From: Mytilus galloprovincialis
Taxonomy: Eukaryota; Mollusca; Bivalvia; Mytilida; Mytilidae
Reading direction: 5' to 3'
DNA: 64,000 nt
NCBI RefSeq assembly: GCF_965363235.1
Contig: NC_134846.1
Coordinates: 62,919,121-62,983,120 of the forward strand
The position numbers and the translations under genes were made by a program. This document shows, in pieces, positions 1 through 23,635 of the stretch (positions within the stretch are counted from its first letter, which is position 1; every line of letters begins with the position of its first letter). The notes under the pieces were generated by a model. That model did no database searches. It saw nothing but the letters and a program-made list of their open reading frames with translations, and had not been told where the DNA came from.

Positions 1-670
1 GTAATTTTAAAATGAGACTACTGGCTATGTAGCCTTTAAACATACCATGTAGAGGTGTTACATCTATGAACATTCTTGATTGATAAGGAAATTAGACTAT
101 GATAAAATATAGTAATACAGTTAAAGTAAAAAATAATTTTCAACTTTTTTTTAAAAATTGTACAAAGGTATAAAAATAATGAAAAGTTATTTTTCAATAT
201 GTATTTGAATTTTATATTTTTATGATTTAGTCTTTTTCACCCATAAAACGTTAATATAAGGAATAATTTTGAATGGTGACAAATAAGGGGAAGTAACTCT
301 AGTTCAAATATGTTTGTAAACCAGTAGTGCAATTTATTTACGACCTAAAGCTAAGGTAATTGGTGTTAATTAACAGTGTGTTTGACACCAAAGCTGTCAA
401 GTGGTGAAGCCATGCACTTAATGGGTCACTTAATTTGACAGTTTACATAGCTAGATGAACTGCCTGTTCATGGAAGAATTACGAATTTGCCGGTATTTCA
501 AAGGAATATTACTTATGAAAATCAATCTCAAGGCTAAGAAATACGGGTGAAATCGGGTCATTTTCGGAATTCCCGGGTTATTTCAATGACCCGGCGGGTG
601 TCCCTGGTGATCCCTCAGAATTGTGAAAATCTCGGGTCACAACCGCAGAATACGGGTCAGTTGACAGGTA
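1..670 (+). repeat. ~650-bp dispersed repeat, copy 1
   Basis: This stretch matches the reverse complement of 6795-7450 along nearly its whole length. The shared parts include a GC-richer end with CCCGGG, GACCCGGCGGGTGTCCC and TTGACAGGTATG. The match begins at the first window base, so the left end may be cut off. It lies in the intron before the first visible IRE1 exon. No terminal repeats or coding capacity are clear. Confidence 0.7.
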
Positions 671-975
671 TGTTTATATGATTGTAATTTCATTAAATAT
701 TTAAAATTATTGGTGTATGATATGTTGTTGTTTTGAAATATGAGACAAAAAGTGGAAATTATGCTGCTTTATAAGCAGATGTGGTATGATTGCCAATGAA
801 AAAAATTATCCAAGAGCCCAAAAGAAGTTGATGTAAGTAAGCACTAAAGGCAACAGAATGGACTTTAACAATGAACAAGAAGAATCTATATAGTGATCAA
901 CTAAATGCCCCAATCTTAATTCTACTGTCAATATTTAAAGTCAATAACTATTAATGATATATTATTTACTTCCAG

Positions 976-10691
<9,716 letters not shown>

Positions 10692-10699
10692 TACAACTC

Positions 10700-13262
10700 A
10701 TTAAATTTCATGTTTTCACGGTTTTTATTCATGACAATTTTTGTTTTTATAAGTTTTAAACTTTCAGCTTAATCATGGGAAAACTAATACTTTTTTCCTA
10801 GTATCCATATCTATTTACTTTTAAGAAATGCAATCATGAAATATTGCTTAACAATGAGATTATTACATCGATTTCAGAATGTATAAAGAAGATAGTAATA
10901 AAAATTATATATTATCAATGAATAGATGGTAGCTTAAAGAAATTTAAATTGGACAAATGTTATACCAGCTCTAATTTAGAATTGAAATTTTGTAGAGAAA
11001 ATAATTATCTTAATTTTAGAATCTTTTTACAGTCAAATTAATGTCTCATTATCATCATAGATAATTTGCCATTTAAGATAATTATGAACTTTTTCTTGTA
11101 TAAGAAGCAAAACAGGGAATTTTTGGGTCAGAATTTAATGCATGATACCAAAATAAAGACTGTATATTAAAGAAAGTTTGATAGCTTAAAACAAATCAAA
11201 TTCTTTTTCTTTTCAAAGCCTTTTTACTTCGTTACGGTTCTTTACATATAAACTCTAGTTTAAATTACCTATAGTCAGTCTATAGATTGACTTTACAACT
11301 TTTATTTGAGTTGTTAAGTGTAATATGTTCCCAAAGTGTGTCATAAGGATTCATATAATTGCATAATGTTTCTTAAAATACTGTGATAATTTGCTCTTAT
11401 CAAAATATGTATCTTTTAACTATAACAATCATGATCTTGGAAAAATTTGTTATACTTGCCTTAATTTTAATACATGTATCATATATTGACTTTTGCTTTT
11501 GAGGTTCCATTTTTTTTTGGTCACTCAGTTACTGTGGATTCACTATTATTTGTAGGATATCAATTTTTGTTATTTTTATAGGCAAAGGCAAACCACAAAT
11601 TAAATGTTCAACAGCCTACAAATTTTTAACTGCCAGTATGCAAACTTTTGTAAAACCACAAAAATGCAATGTTTCCTCAATCCAGGAATGTTAATAAATC
11701 CTCAGAATTAGACACTGTTGATTATTAATATAATTTCTTAGTCTTGCCTCCAACAACTCTGTCAGGAACAATGTTGATGATTGCAAGGTGACTTATATTT
11801 CAACTCGACTTTCCTATGGAAGACAATTTTCTTTTTAGATTGGCTGTTTATATTGAGACCTTGTCTGCAAGGAAGTATCACTTGGTCTAAGCATCATTTT
11901 AACACTTCAGTAGTCCAGTTTAGGATAAGGTCTTGTTTCATCCTAACTTTGTATTACAAGTCAACAAAATGTGTATGTAAATTCGTTGAAAGTAGTATAT
12001 GTCATGTTATCTTGACCTTACATACACCCTTTATTGGTCAGATTAAGTATTTAGGTTGAAGTTTTTACAGTAGTTTCAATATTGGCGACAGGTTAAGAAT
12101 AATTGGTGTATGGATGTTTTTAGTTGTGTATATTGGGAAAGAAAGATACTATGTATCAGAGGTTCTTGAAAATTTGATATAATACAGTGTGATGAGTTTT
12201 CACATCCATTGCTCATCAATTTCCCGTTAATTGAATATTTATAACGGTGGTAGCATCAGTGATCAATAGCTCAAGGTACATCTTGGTTGTTTCTGTTTTT
12301 AATGTTGCCTAAGTAATCTTTTGATATTATGTGTAAGTTTCATCAATAATCATGTTTATATCTGTTACTTGCACGAGATGGACATTACAACAGATATTGT
12401 CTCTTTAGTGAAGCTCTAGGCTGAAAAATTAAAAAGTTTATTGAACAGCAGGCAAAACTGTAAATTTTTCTCTAACTAAAGTAACTGGTTTGAGGTGCTC
12501 CTCCTAAATATCTGTTGTACATTAGCTTTTTTTTTTTGTATTTTTTTTATGATTAGGTTTTTATATTTGAAATGTATATATTGTTTTATGTTACAAATTT
12601 ACTACAAAATGTAAATTATGAACTATGAAATAAGATTTTGACGTAGATGTTTGCATATTCTAATGTAATTTATTTGTTATTTGCAGATTAGATTAATATA
12701 TTATTATCATTATTATTTATTGAAGTATTGTTCATTTATTTGTTATGTTATTATACCCACACTGCTTTGGTGTATTTACTCATTATGCAATATTTGCATG
12801 TCTAATAGATAAGGTCTGTGTCTATGAATCAAATGTGTGATATGAATCCTCAAAATGCACATTTTACATCACAGAATCATATCTAGTAAATAAATTCTAA
12901 AACTTGGTTGTTTTACAGTTAAACATCATATTTAAAAATGGCTTATAAGAAAGTTCTAAGATTCATTGAATGGTGATGGTTCCTTGCTATCCTGTGATTG
13001 TACATCTTTGTTTGGCATATTTTGTGTTATGTTTACCATTCATTGTTATTTATCATTATAATTTTTGTTTTATTTCAATTATTACTTGATTTACATTATC
13101 ACTGCCTTTAGAGTCAGTTATTGTATCTTGCATCCCTGTAAACATTCTCAAATGTCATGAACTCTTATGTCTTTTTGTTTTCAAAGTAAACTGAACAAAA
13201 TTCTATGATTGTTTGAGAAAGTATATTTAACAATTAACATTACATGACATTTTCATCAAAAT
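10700..13262. other. gene-free AT-rich stretch
   Basis: No exon with recognisable homology, no RNA gene and no clear repeat boundary were seen between the IRE1 3' end and the segmental duplication. Open frames here, such as 11781-12059, have no convincing protein character. Parts could still be an extended 3' UTR or old repeats. Confidence 0.5.
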
Positions 13263-15609
13263 GTACACATAGTCATATTTGTAATTCTTTTACATAATCA
13301 TGTCATTGTTTCATATAAAAACATTCCTATATTTTGTTACATGCAGATGAAGAATAAAAGTCTATTGAAATGAAACTGGTTATTTCTGTCAATATCTATT
13401 TATAAATTTTTATGCCCCATTAATGGGCATTATATTTTCTGGTCTGTTTGTGTCGCTTCAGGTTAAAGTTTTTGGTCGAGGTAGTTTTTGATTAAGTTGA
13501 AGTCCAATCAACTTGAAACTTAGTAAACATGTTTCCTATGATATGATCTTTCTAACTTTAATGCAAAATTAGAGATTTTATCCCATTTTCACGGTCCACT
13601 GAACATAGAAAATGATAGTGTGGATGGGGCATAAGCGTACTTTGGACACATTCTTGTTAATGGATGATTCTATGCAATCTCCATCTATAACTAAAGCCCC
13701 ACTCCAAAAAAAAAAAGGAGCACACGCTGAAATATCTCGTCTGCTTTACTAACCATTGATTAAAGTCTTAAAGAAAATGGGGTCAAGGTTAGATGATACA
13801 AGCCAAAAGACCTGTATACATTCATTACATACACCAAATATAGTTACCTATTGCTTACAGTACTTGAAATAGTTATCAAAAGTACCAGGATTATAAAATA
13901 GACCAAATCAGAAAAACCTAACATTGACCAATGAACCATGAAAATGAGATTAAGGGCAGATGGAACCTTCAGACTGACATGTATCCCTTTCAATCATTCT
14001 ATATAATCCACCACATATAGTTGAACTACTGCATATAGTATCGATACAGACCTAATCACGTACTTCAACCTTGATCATTGATCCATGAAATAAGTTAGAA
14101 GTCAGGTGAACCCTTGTACGATGAACATATAGACATTGCAAGGAACCCATAAACCAAAAGAAGTTATTCTATATTCTATTACTAATAGTATGTGAGAAAT
14201 TCACATGACAAAAAAAATGAAATTTTTATTCAAGCAGTCACTAAACCAGGAAAAGGAGGTCAAGGACAATGAACATACGAGTATGACAGACCAAACTTTT
14301 AAAGATACGGTATGAAGCATTAAGGTCTTGCACCTTCAAAATTATAAAACTTTACACAAATATTTAACCGCCACCAGATAGTATTTTGTTGTCTTCCCAT
14401 ACTACAACCATTGTCACAGTATGCCTGACTGTACTACCCAGTTACAAAACCCCAAACTGATTGGCACATGTAAATTTCATTGATTTCAGACTAAATTATC
14501 AGAGTATTTTTTTCTCAGGAACATTTGAAATGTGCATCACATATTCCATTTGCAGATGAATCTAATTTCTATAATGAAAATACTGGTATAATATAAGCTT
14601 ATTATTTATGTGAGATTGAAGAACACAGTCAGACTCTAGAGCAATGATTTATGTAATTCCATCATTGTAGCCACAGTAAAATAGTCCAATAATTCCAGTT
14701 TGAAAAGTTGAGACTATTTCAGCATTCATATCAATTTATATGTAGACCTTATTTGGTGATTTTTTTGTTTGTTTGTTGAAGTATTCTGTACCTACTTAAG
14801 TCTTTATTTACCAATACCTCACAAAGGGTAAATATCAACATACAAGGGAAATAACTGATGATTTCTGCTTTGGTGGTTTGTTTGTATATCTTTTTTTATG
14901 ATCACTTTCACCAGTTGTAGTTTCACTTTAGTATACATTCTGCCAAAAACTATGAGTGTGACTTCTGTGCAGATTCTTCTTATTCAAAGTAAATGCATTT
15001 ATTCAGACTCAATCAACCCTGTGTTATTTGTTATACAATTCATGAACCTTAACATGCTTAACTTTTGACCTTGATTGACTTGGTCTCCCAATCACCAAGA
15101 ATAGTTATTATCATACCTTTGAAGAATGAACTGATATTTCAAGCCCCACTTTGTTTCTACGATTGCCCCAATGTTATATTTATTAACCAAGATATTAAGA
15201 AGTACTTATTTGCTCATCATCACAAGCTATTTTCATTGAACAATGGATGTGAATTCAGGATCATTCTGTTCCATGAAGGATTTTGAAAAGTGAACAAATA
15301 TAATTTATTAGGTCTCTCGAAGAGAGTTGTCTCATTGGCTGTCATACCACATTGTCTTTTTTTTTTATTATTCACTCTTTTCAAAATTACAGTACTAATG
15401 TACTTGTGGAAATCAATAGTATAAATGTATAAAGCTTTTTATAACGAAAGTTTATTTCCACATTTAAAATGTGATAATTTAAGCACCATTTGTTTCGAAT
15501 TCAAAATAATTGTACAGCTCCCAGAATAAATACGTTCACATGTTACAATTATTATAAAACCATACAAATACATCAAACCATGTTGCAAAATAATCACATT
15601 GACTAGATT
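13263..15609 (+). repeat. segmental duplication, left copy
   Basis: From GTACACATAGTCATATTTG to TAATCACATTGACTAGATTA this matches 16564-18671, with scattered substitutions and small indels throughout. It carries one insertion missing from the other copy (13411-13660). No gene is recognised in it; the small open frames differ between the copies. Confidence 0.9.
13411..13660 (+). mobile_element. ~250-bp ATGCCCC...GGACACATTCTT element
   Basis: This is a MITE- or SINE-like dispersed mollusc repeat: ATGCCCC start, GGTTAAAGTTTTTGGTC, ACGGTCCACTGAACATAGAA, and GGGGCATA near the end. The paralogous position at about 16690 lacks it, so it inserted after the segmental duplication or was lost from the other copy. 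Relatives lie at 43.1-43.8 and 45.0-45.5 kb on the opposite strand. Confidence 0.75.
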
Positions 15610-16464
15610 AATAAAATTAACGGTACCAATTTTCTTGCACCAGATGCGCATTTCGACAATACATGTCTCTTCAGTGATGCTCGTGGCCAAAATATTTGAA
15701 ATCCAAAGCTTATATAAAAGATGAAGAGCTATAATCCAAAAGGTCCAAAAAGTGTAGCCAAATCCGAGAAAGGAATCAGAGCTTTGCATGAGGGAGATAC
15801 ATTCCTTAATTTATAATAATTTCTATCATTTTGTAACAGTAAAATTTAATAACACAAAAAAATCCGTATTTTCATGCCAGTACCGAAGTACTGGCTACTG
15901 GGGTGGTGATACCCTCGGGGAATAATAGTCCACCAGCAGAGGCATCGACCCAGTGGTAGTAATAAAATTAACGGTACCAATTTTCTTGCACCAGATGCGC
16001 ATTTCGACAATACATGTCTCTTCAGTGATGCTCGTGGCCAAAATATTTGAAATCCAAAGCTTATATAAAAGATGAAGAGCTATAATCCAAAAGGTCCAAA
16101 AAGTATAGCCAAATCCGAGAAAGGAATCAGAGCTTTGCATGAGGGAGATACATTCCTTAATTTATAATAATTTCTATCATTTTGTAACAGTAAAATTTAA
16201 TAACACAAAAAAATCCGTATTTTCATGCCAGTACCGAAGCACTGGCTACTGGGGTGGTGATACCCTCGGGGACTAATAGTCCACCAGCAGAGGCATCGAC
16301 CCAGTGGTAGTAATAAAATTAACGGTACCAATTTTCTTGCACCAGATGCGCATTTCGACAATACATGTCTCTTCAGTGATGCTCGTGGACAAAATATTTG
16401 AAATCCAAAGCTTATATAAAAGATGAAGAGCTATAATCCAAAAGGTCCAAAAAGTATAGCCAAA
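15610..16464 (+). repeat. 351-bp tandem repeat, about 2.4 copies
   Basis: Units start at 15610, 15961 and 16312 (AATAAAATTAACGGTACC), giving a period of exactly 351. The third is cut off near 16464. Each full unit holds CACCAGATGCGCATTTCGACAA and the core ACCAGCAGAGGCATCGACCC, which relates it to the dispersed elements at 48.3-50.9 and 57.6-58.1 kb. Antisense open frames (15439-15789, 15895-16140, 16273-16569) arise from the repeat and are not genes. Confidence 0.9.
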
Positions 16465-16472
16465 TGACATAA

Positions 16473-16563
16473 AAGGGTATATAAAAAATAATTTCAAACT
16501 TAAGATCATCCTAAGTTTATAGAAGATACAATGAATTACTATAGTAACAGACACAATCAAAGT
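16473..16563 (+). repeat. 91-bp sequence identical to 54417-54507, copy 1
   Basis: Runs from AAGGGTATATAAAAAATAAT to GACACAATCAAAGT. I find it base-for-base the same at 54417-54507, in the same orientation and 38 kb away. It fills the gap between the broken 351-bp repeat and the right copy of the segmental duplication. Confidence 0.85.
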
Positions 16564-18671
16564 GTACACATAGTCATATTTGTAATTCTTTTACATAGTC
16601 ATGTCATTGTTTCATATAAAAACATTCCTATATTTTGTTACATGCAGATGAAGAATAAAATTCTGTTGAAATGAAACTGGTTATTTTTATAAATTTTAAA
16701 TTGATGGTTCTATGCAATCTACATCTATAACTGAAGCCCCACTCTAAACAATAAAAAAAAAACAAGAGAGCACAGTATGATGCCTGCTTAACTGACCATT
16801 GATTAAAGTCTTAAAGAAAATTGGTTCAAGGTTAGATGATACAAGCCAGAAAGACCTGTATACATTCATTCCATACACCAAATATAGTTGACAAATTGCT
16901 TACAGTACTTGAAAAAGAGACAAAATCATGAAAACTTAACATTGACCAATGAACCATGAAAATGAGATCAAGGGCAGATGGAACCTGTCAGACTGACATG
17001 TACCCCTTACAATCATTCTGTACACCACATATAGTTGACTTACTGCTTATAGTATCTGAGAAACATACCTAATCATGTACTTCAACCTTGATCATTGATC
17101 CATGAAATAAGTTATAGTCAGGTGAATCCTTGTACGACTAACATGCAGACATTGCAAGGAACCCTTCCAAACCCATATATCAAAAATGGTTATTTTATTT
17201 CTCATAATAAGTGAGAAATTCACATGATGAAATTTTTTTAAAATTCAAGCAGTCATTAAACCATGAAAAGGAGGTCAAGGACAATGGACATATGAGTACA
17301 ACAGACCAAACATTTTAACATAAGGTAAGAAGCATCAAGGTCTTACACCTTCAAAATAATAAAACTTTACATAAATAGTTTACACCATCGCCAACAGATA
17401 GAAATGCCTATTTCTGGTCTCCCATACTACTACCTTCTTACAGAATGCAAGACAATACTACCCAGTTACAAATCCCAAATTAGCACATGTAAATTTCATT
17501 GATTTCAGACGAAATAGTCAGAATTTTTTCTTTTCTGGAACCTTTAGAATATGCATTGCATATTCCATTTGCAGATGAATCTAATTTCTATAATGAAAAT
17601 TCTGGTATAATATTGGCTTATTATCTATTTGAGATTAAATAACAGTCAGAATTCTGGGGCCCTTTATAGCTTGCTGTTTAGTGTGAGCTAAAGCTCTGTG
17701 TTGAAGGCCGTACATTGACCTATAATTGTTTACTTTTTTAAATTGTTACTTGGATGGAGAGTTGTCTCATACCACATCTATATCTATCTAGAGCAATGAA
17801 ATATGTATTTCATCTTTCATGCCACAGTAAAATGAATCATTATAGTGCAATAATTCCTGTTTGGAAAGTCAAGACTATTTCAGCATTCATATTGATTCAT
17901 TTGTAGACCTTATTTGGTGATTATTTTTGTTTTGTTAAAGTATCCTGTACCTACTTTTGTCTTTATTTACCCAAATCGCACATGATAACTTAACCAGTTG
18001 TAGTTTCTATATAGTATAGATTCTGCAAAAACACAAAACATAGACTTACAATTCTGTTCACTTTCTTCTTATCCATAGTAAATGCATTTATTCAGACTCA
18101 ATCAACCCTGTTTTATTTATCATACAATTCATCAACCTCACTGAACTTTTGACCTTGATTCATTTGGTCACCCAATCACCAAGAACAGATAATCATACCT
18201 ATGAAGAATGAACTGATATTTCAAGTCCCACTCTGCTTTTACGATTGTCCCAATGTTATATAAGCTATTAACCTTAACCAAGATATTAAGAAGTACTTAT
18301 TTGCTCATCATAAGCAATTTCTATTGAACAAAGATTATAGGATTCAGAATCATTTTTTTCCATAAAGGATTTTCAGAATTTAGTTCATTTGGTCTCTGGT
18401 AGAGAGTTGTCTCATTGGCAGTCATACAACATTTTCTTTATCCACTCCAATACTACAATTCTAGTGTACTTGTGGCAATCAATAATATAAACAAAAGCTT
18501 TTTATAACAAAGTTTATTTCCACATTTAAAATGTGACAATTTAAGCACCATTTGTTTCGAATTCAAAATAATTGTACAGCTCCCAGAATAAATACGCTCA
18601 CATGTTACAATTATTATAAAACCATACAAATACATCAAACCATGTTGCAAAATAATCACATTGACTAGATT
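16564..18671 (+). repeat. segmental duplication, right copy
   Basis: Direct-orientation partner of 13263-15609. It starts at GTACACATAGTC and ends at GACTAGATTA, the same end points as the left copy. It lacks the left copy's element at 13411-13660 and has its own insertion at about 17655-17787. Divergence by eye is noticeable, so the event is not very recent. Confidence 0.9.
17655..17787 (+). mobile_element. ~133-bp SINE-like insertion
   Basis: GGGGCCCTTTATAGC through GTTGTCTCATACCACATCT interrupts the right copy of the segmental duplication; the left copy has an empty site near 14640. No tRNA-type promoter boxes are evident. Relatives are at 32829-33018, 44838-45008 and 61650-61790. Confidence 0.7.
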
Positions 18672-20429
18672 AAAATTCGTTATCAACAAACATTGTACAT
18701 TTTGCACATGTGAAATATTAATGAAAGCTTGTAAAATAACAAAAATAATTGGTCCTTTAAAAATTAAAAAAACAACCTGTCACATTTATGAAAACGGTTA
18801 CCATAACAACTATAGTAAGAAAACAAAAAGTGACATTTTGACTTGAAATTAAATTCACTACTACACAAATCTGTCACATTGTGAAAACCCCCCATTTGAA
18901 AATCTTTTAAATTAAAAAATCAGAATCTTATATTTTATTAATGGCCATTGAACAGGTTGTAAAAATTCACTGCAATCATTGATAACAAGAGGTTTGCATC
19001 AATATACATTGAAAAGTTAAAAAAAAATCACTAGAACATGTCCAAATTGAAATTTGAAAAAGGATTTATTTAGCTTCATGTGTACATTTGATTATTACAC
19101 TTTTGTAAATATGAGGATTTTATCAAAATTTACAAAGCCCATCCAAATCTTCCGCCAAGGAACAAATATAATGAAAAGTTTTCTAACATTGAATGTCTTT
19201 CCAAAAAAATAAAATAAAAATTGAAAATAAATGTATATAAATTGTTTCTCGTTATTGTGTTTTAATGAATTATAATAATAAAAAACACATTGTAATAAAA
19301 GACTGCTTCTTAACATTCTGAAACTTTGAAAGTCGTCAGAAACATGCTTAATCTGGTGTTACTCTTTTAAAGAATATAAACATGACAAAAATTTTTTCAA
19401 AACAAAAACATGAGAAAGAAAACATATACATGTAGTTTAGATAATTTAATTATCTTAAACCATGTTTATATCCATACTCATGGATTACCTGTACCTGGAA
19501 CATGGAAGAACTAAATATGAAACAACAACTTCACGAACTTCACAATAACATCCAAACTCAAACATAACACTGCAAACAAAACATGAAAACAATCCAAAGT
19601 ACACACTTACAAATAAAACAAAATAATAAAAAACTTTGGAATAAATTATAAGTCAGACTTGTGCTAGAATACAATTTCAAACATTGTAGACTGCAAACAA
19701 AATTTGAATATGGTATTTCTCATCACACATGTACAGTATTGTGTTCCCTGCATAATTTGGTCATTATTTTTCTATATCACCACATGTGAACAAATAGGGG
19801 GATTAGAAGGGTAGAATGTACATCCATATATTGTTACTTATTTCTCTGTGTAACAGAAAATACAATTTGTCTTGTACAATGTAGAAAGATGATTTTTACA
19901 AGTATTATCTAATTGGTACATGTAAATATGTATAAATATATGTTTATAGAAGTTAAAGCTGAAAACCATTAAGAGAACTAGGTGAAATTTTCATATATTT
20001 GGAAGTTACAATATCAAAACAGTATTTCTACAAACAATGATTACTGTCATGTACTGTGATGTACATGTGTTCTTCAGATCTTACAAAGTGTGTTCAAACT
20101 GTTCACCAAATTGTTTTCTCTCATACAAAGTCATAAGTTTGACTTATTTTTGCACAAGATAAGATTGTTTTATTCCTATATAAATACATTGCATGTCTAT
20201 GTCATGTGTATTACTAGAATATAATAATTTAAAATAAATAATTGTATTTCCTCGAAAATCAAATGTTTTCAAATGAAACCATACTATAATAAAATAAGTA
20301 CACTTCATCATGTTCATTCCACAAAAAATGGCATCCCCATATACACTCATTTGTGTGTGATCAATTTAACAGTGTTGATCTACCTTGAATATAAAATAAA
20401 TTGTATACTGATGTATAACAAGTTAAGCT

Positions 20430-20631
20430 GAGTTATCTATCTTACTACATCCTAATGTAATACATTGGACATATTGTAGATCCTTATTATTGTATCATGT
20501 CTATACTCTTAAACATAAGGCTGCTAGACAGAGTTATCTATCTTACTACATCCTGATGTAATACATTGGACATATTGTAGATCCTTATTATTGTATCATG
20601 TCTACACTCTTAAACATAAGCCTGTAATGCA
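20430..20631 (+). repeat. 101-bp tandem duplication
   Basis: GAGTTATCTATCTTACTACA starts at 20430 and again at 20531. The two 101-base units differ at only a few positions, so the duplication looks young. Confidence 0.9.
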
Positions 20632-22113
20632 AACTTCATATTTAAATTGTCAATGTAGTCTAGATGTTAGATAATAAGTATATATGCATGTACCTTATAC
20701 ATGTATATTACATGTGATATGATGTTATTTCATATTTAACCATGAATCAGTTATAATGTAACTCAAGCTGCAATGCAATAATTTCAGGGAAACTTAAATT
20801 TCTATGTTTTTTACCCTTTACCCTTTCACTATCCTACATGTACACAGTATAACTCAAATTGTAGGGGAAAAAATACCTTTCATTACAATGTAAGCATTTA
20901 AATAATCTGTTTACAAACTTGAAATAGTATGAGTTCAAAGTGAATCTTCTTATTTTTATAATTTTGTACAAACATGACATAAAGAGAAAAAATATATAGA
21001 AATTATTATTCTTATTAGCTGATTTGTATTCAATATTTTGGAAACACTAATCCATGTTCACACAAAAAAATGTGTGTGCACTAGTACTATGCAGTTCAAT
21101 TCTATAACAGTAAACCTTTAGAATGATAAGCAAAATATGTCTTTGGAACAATACAACCAGAAGGCAATGATTGCAATCACAAAATTATTGGAAAATCATA
21201 AAGTTTGAGAAATTAATAAAAAATTATCTTATCAGGTTTGAAGGTATTTTTGTAATAAAAATTTGTTGATCATTCAAGTATATTTGTTCACTTTATTGAT
21301 ATCACTAAAAAATATAGTTCTACTGCAATACATGTGCATTGTATATCACATGCAATAATATGGTATAAATTAAAAAATGCAATTTTACAGACATTACACA
21401 TTGTTACAGAGATGATTATAAGTATGAAGACATGATGGTTTTAGAAAAAAATGAGTTAAATTTGATATATTGTTTTAATTAAAAGACTCCCTTTCACATC
21501 TAAAAAGAATAACTCCATGAACTTGCACATGAAAAAAACAAATTGATGATAAATGAAATATTTAAATAAAAATTTCTTATTCATTATCCCTTTCATGCCT
21601 TTTATCAAATTTTGTACAGTTGATAACAGTTTGTGTGCACATGTATACAATTGCTCAATGTCCATATTCATGTAGGACTAGTACAATGTACTATGTTAAA
21701 ATAAAAAGCAAAAAAAAGAAAAAAGATTAATTGCTTTATTGTAAGTTGACTTCTAAATACATGTACATAAAATTTTGTATGTGTACAGGAAGCAAGCTTC
21801 CCCTAGCATGTAAAGAATATTTTATACTCTTACAGTAACAAAGATGTACATCATTTATGTCTACAGGCCTTCTATTCTGAAACATATGTTTTTTATGTAA
21901 AAATAAAATTTAAACTCTTTAAGCAAGCTCCTTTAATCATGTTAATTTGTAAGCCACACTTTAAATATGACAATTATAGAAATATTGACTAACTTTTATT
22001 TTCAGACTTGTTTATACATGTTATAGGGGGTACTCACTACTGAAAGTTTAACACAAGCCTCTGTACACACAAAAGTTCAATTAATATTTGGCCACATAGC
22101 GGTGTTAAAGCCC

Positions 22114-22135
22114 TAACACACACACACACACACAC
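22114..22135 (+). repeat. (CA)n microsatellite
   Basis: About eleven CA dinucleotides in a row. Confidence 0.95.
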
Positions 22136-23635
22136 ATGTAAGCATTAAAGTATATAAATTGTACAAGCTAAGAGAAATAATAAATTAGAACCAAAATCCA
22201 AATTCAACTATTACATTGCAGTATAATGACCTGAAAGTTTTGTACATGTAGCTGTTATATTTTATAAACATGTGTTAGTGTAATACACAGAAACAAATAA
22301 CTCTTTTCATAATTTATAGTCCAGTTACCTGGTTACATTTTTTCAAAAATCATAAACCCTTCATACATTGTACATGTCATATAACAATTAAGAAGTGTAC
22401 ATGTACTCTACGTACAAATGTATCTGACCAGGAGAGCCCACAGTAAGGTCCTTAGGATAACTGGTAAAGATTTGAAGAAGATACATATATGTACATACAT
22501 GTATCTATATGATTACCATCGCAGTTATTCTAACAACATTAATTTACTTTTTTCAAGTAAATTGTTTATTACATGTACATTTCTGTTGTACATGATCAGT
22601 GGCGGATCAAGAACTTTTCATAAGGAGGGCCCTCTCCCGTCATGCTTCAGTGATTCTCAATACAATCAACCAAATTTTCCCCACCAAAGTCCCTCCCCTC
22701 CTGAGTCAACCTAAGATCATGTAAAAAAGCTTTTAACTAGCTTTAGTAATGTTAGAATAAAATAAGATCTTTAATTTTTCTTTCCATGATTTGTTTACCA
22801 CAGCATGAAAATCTGAAGACTAAGCCACTTACTGTATGGGGCCATGTCCTGTCCATTCAAATATTTGCCTTTTAATAGTTTTTGTACTTTTAACTATTGT
22901 AATATATTGTCATGTAAAGTTTCATTGTTTTACAAAGAATTCAATTTCTGTATTATAAATCATCAGCTCAAGTCAATAAAATATTTATACAATTTTGATT
23001 CAACTTTACTTTAAGAAGAAATTTGTAATTACATGTACATAGTGCCAGTGCTAGCATTCCACTTGGAATAGTTACAACCAAACATGCCAAATGTAGTTGA
23101 TTGATTAAAATGTGCATACAATGTAAACTGTTGTCTAAATATAAATATGACCCCTTGTGGAAGTCTTCAGATAATAAAAGCTGCCACAAACAAATCTAAT
23201 GAAGCAAAGTGAAACTGTGAAAGATTATTTTTTAATCAGTTTGAGTTTTTCACAACTAAAACTTATAAATTTTCTTATATATACGTGTACAATGAACATT
23301 GTATATATCATGTATAAGATTCACCTAAATCATGTAAATAAAGTTAAAAAAAATGTTAAACCTGTTTAAGGGACAAATCTACATGTACATGATGTATGAA
23401 AATTTCTGTTACAACAAATCATGCTAATACTGTACCATTTGCTGTACACGTACATTGTATGTACAAGTATAACTATAATTTTAATGAATTTAAACTTGAT
23501 GTTTGTTGTGATAAACAAACCATCATCACAAAAGAAACTAAGAACTACATATGTAATTGTTTAATACACTTACACTTTACTTACTTTAAGTCTTATATAT
23601 ACACACCAAATACATGTACACAAAAAAGGTCTTTT

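Larger units (their letters stand above)
18672..23635. other. AT-rich gene-free stretch, rich in TACATGTA-type palindromes
   Basis: No coding region was recognised. ACATGTAC or TACATGTA motifs recur often (for example near 19430, 19918, 20700, 20835, 21770, 22247, 22398, 22572, 23031, 23382 and 23606). Some of the right part may be 3' UTR of the minus-strand ankyrin/SOCS gene, but I could not place its polyadenylation site. Confidence 0.5.

Noticed and set aside
11781-12059. 92-codon frame downstream of IRE1
   Set aside because: No domain, no splice context and ordinary AT-rich composition.
15439-16569. Three related minus-strand frames starting MQSSDSFLGFGY or similar
   Set aside because: They lie in the 351-bp tandem repeat and have no conserved domain; the similarity comes from the repeat.
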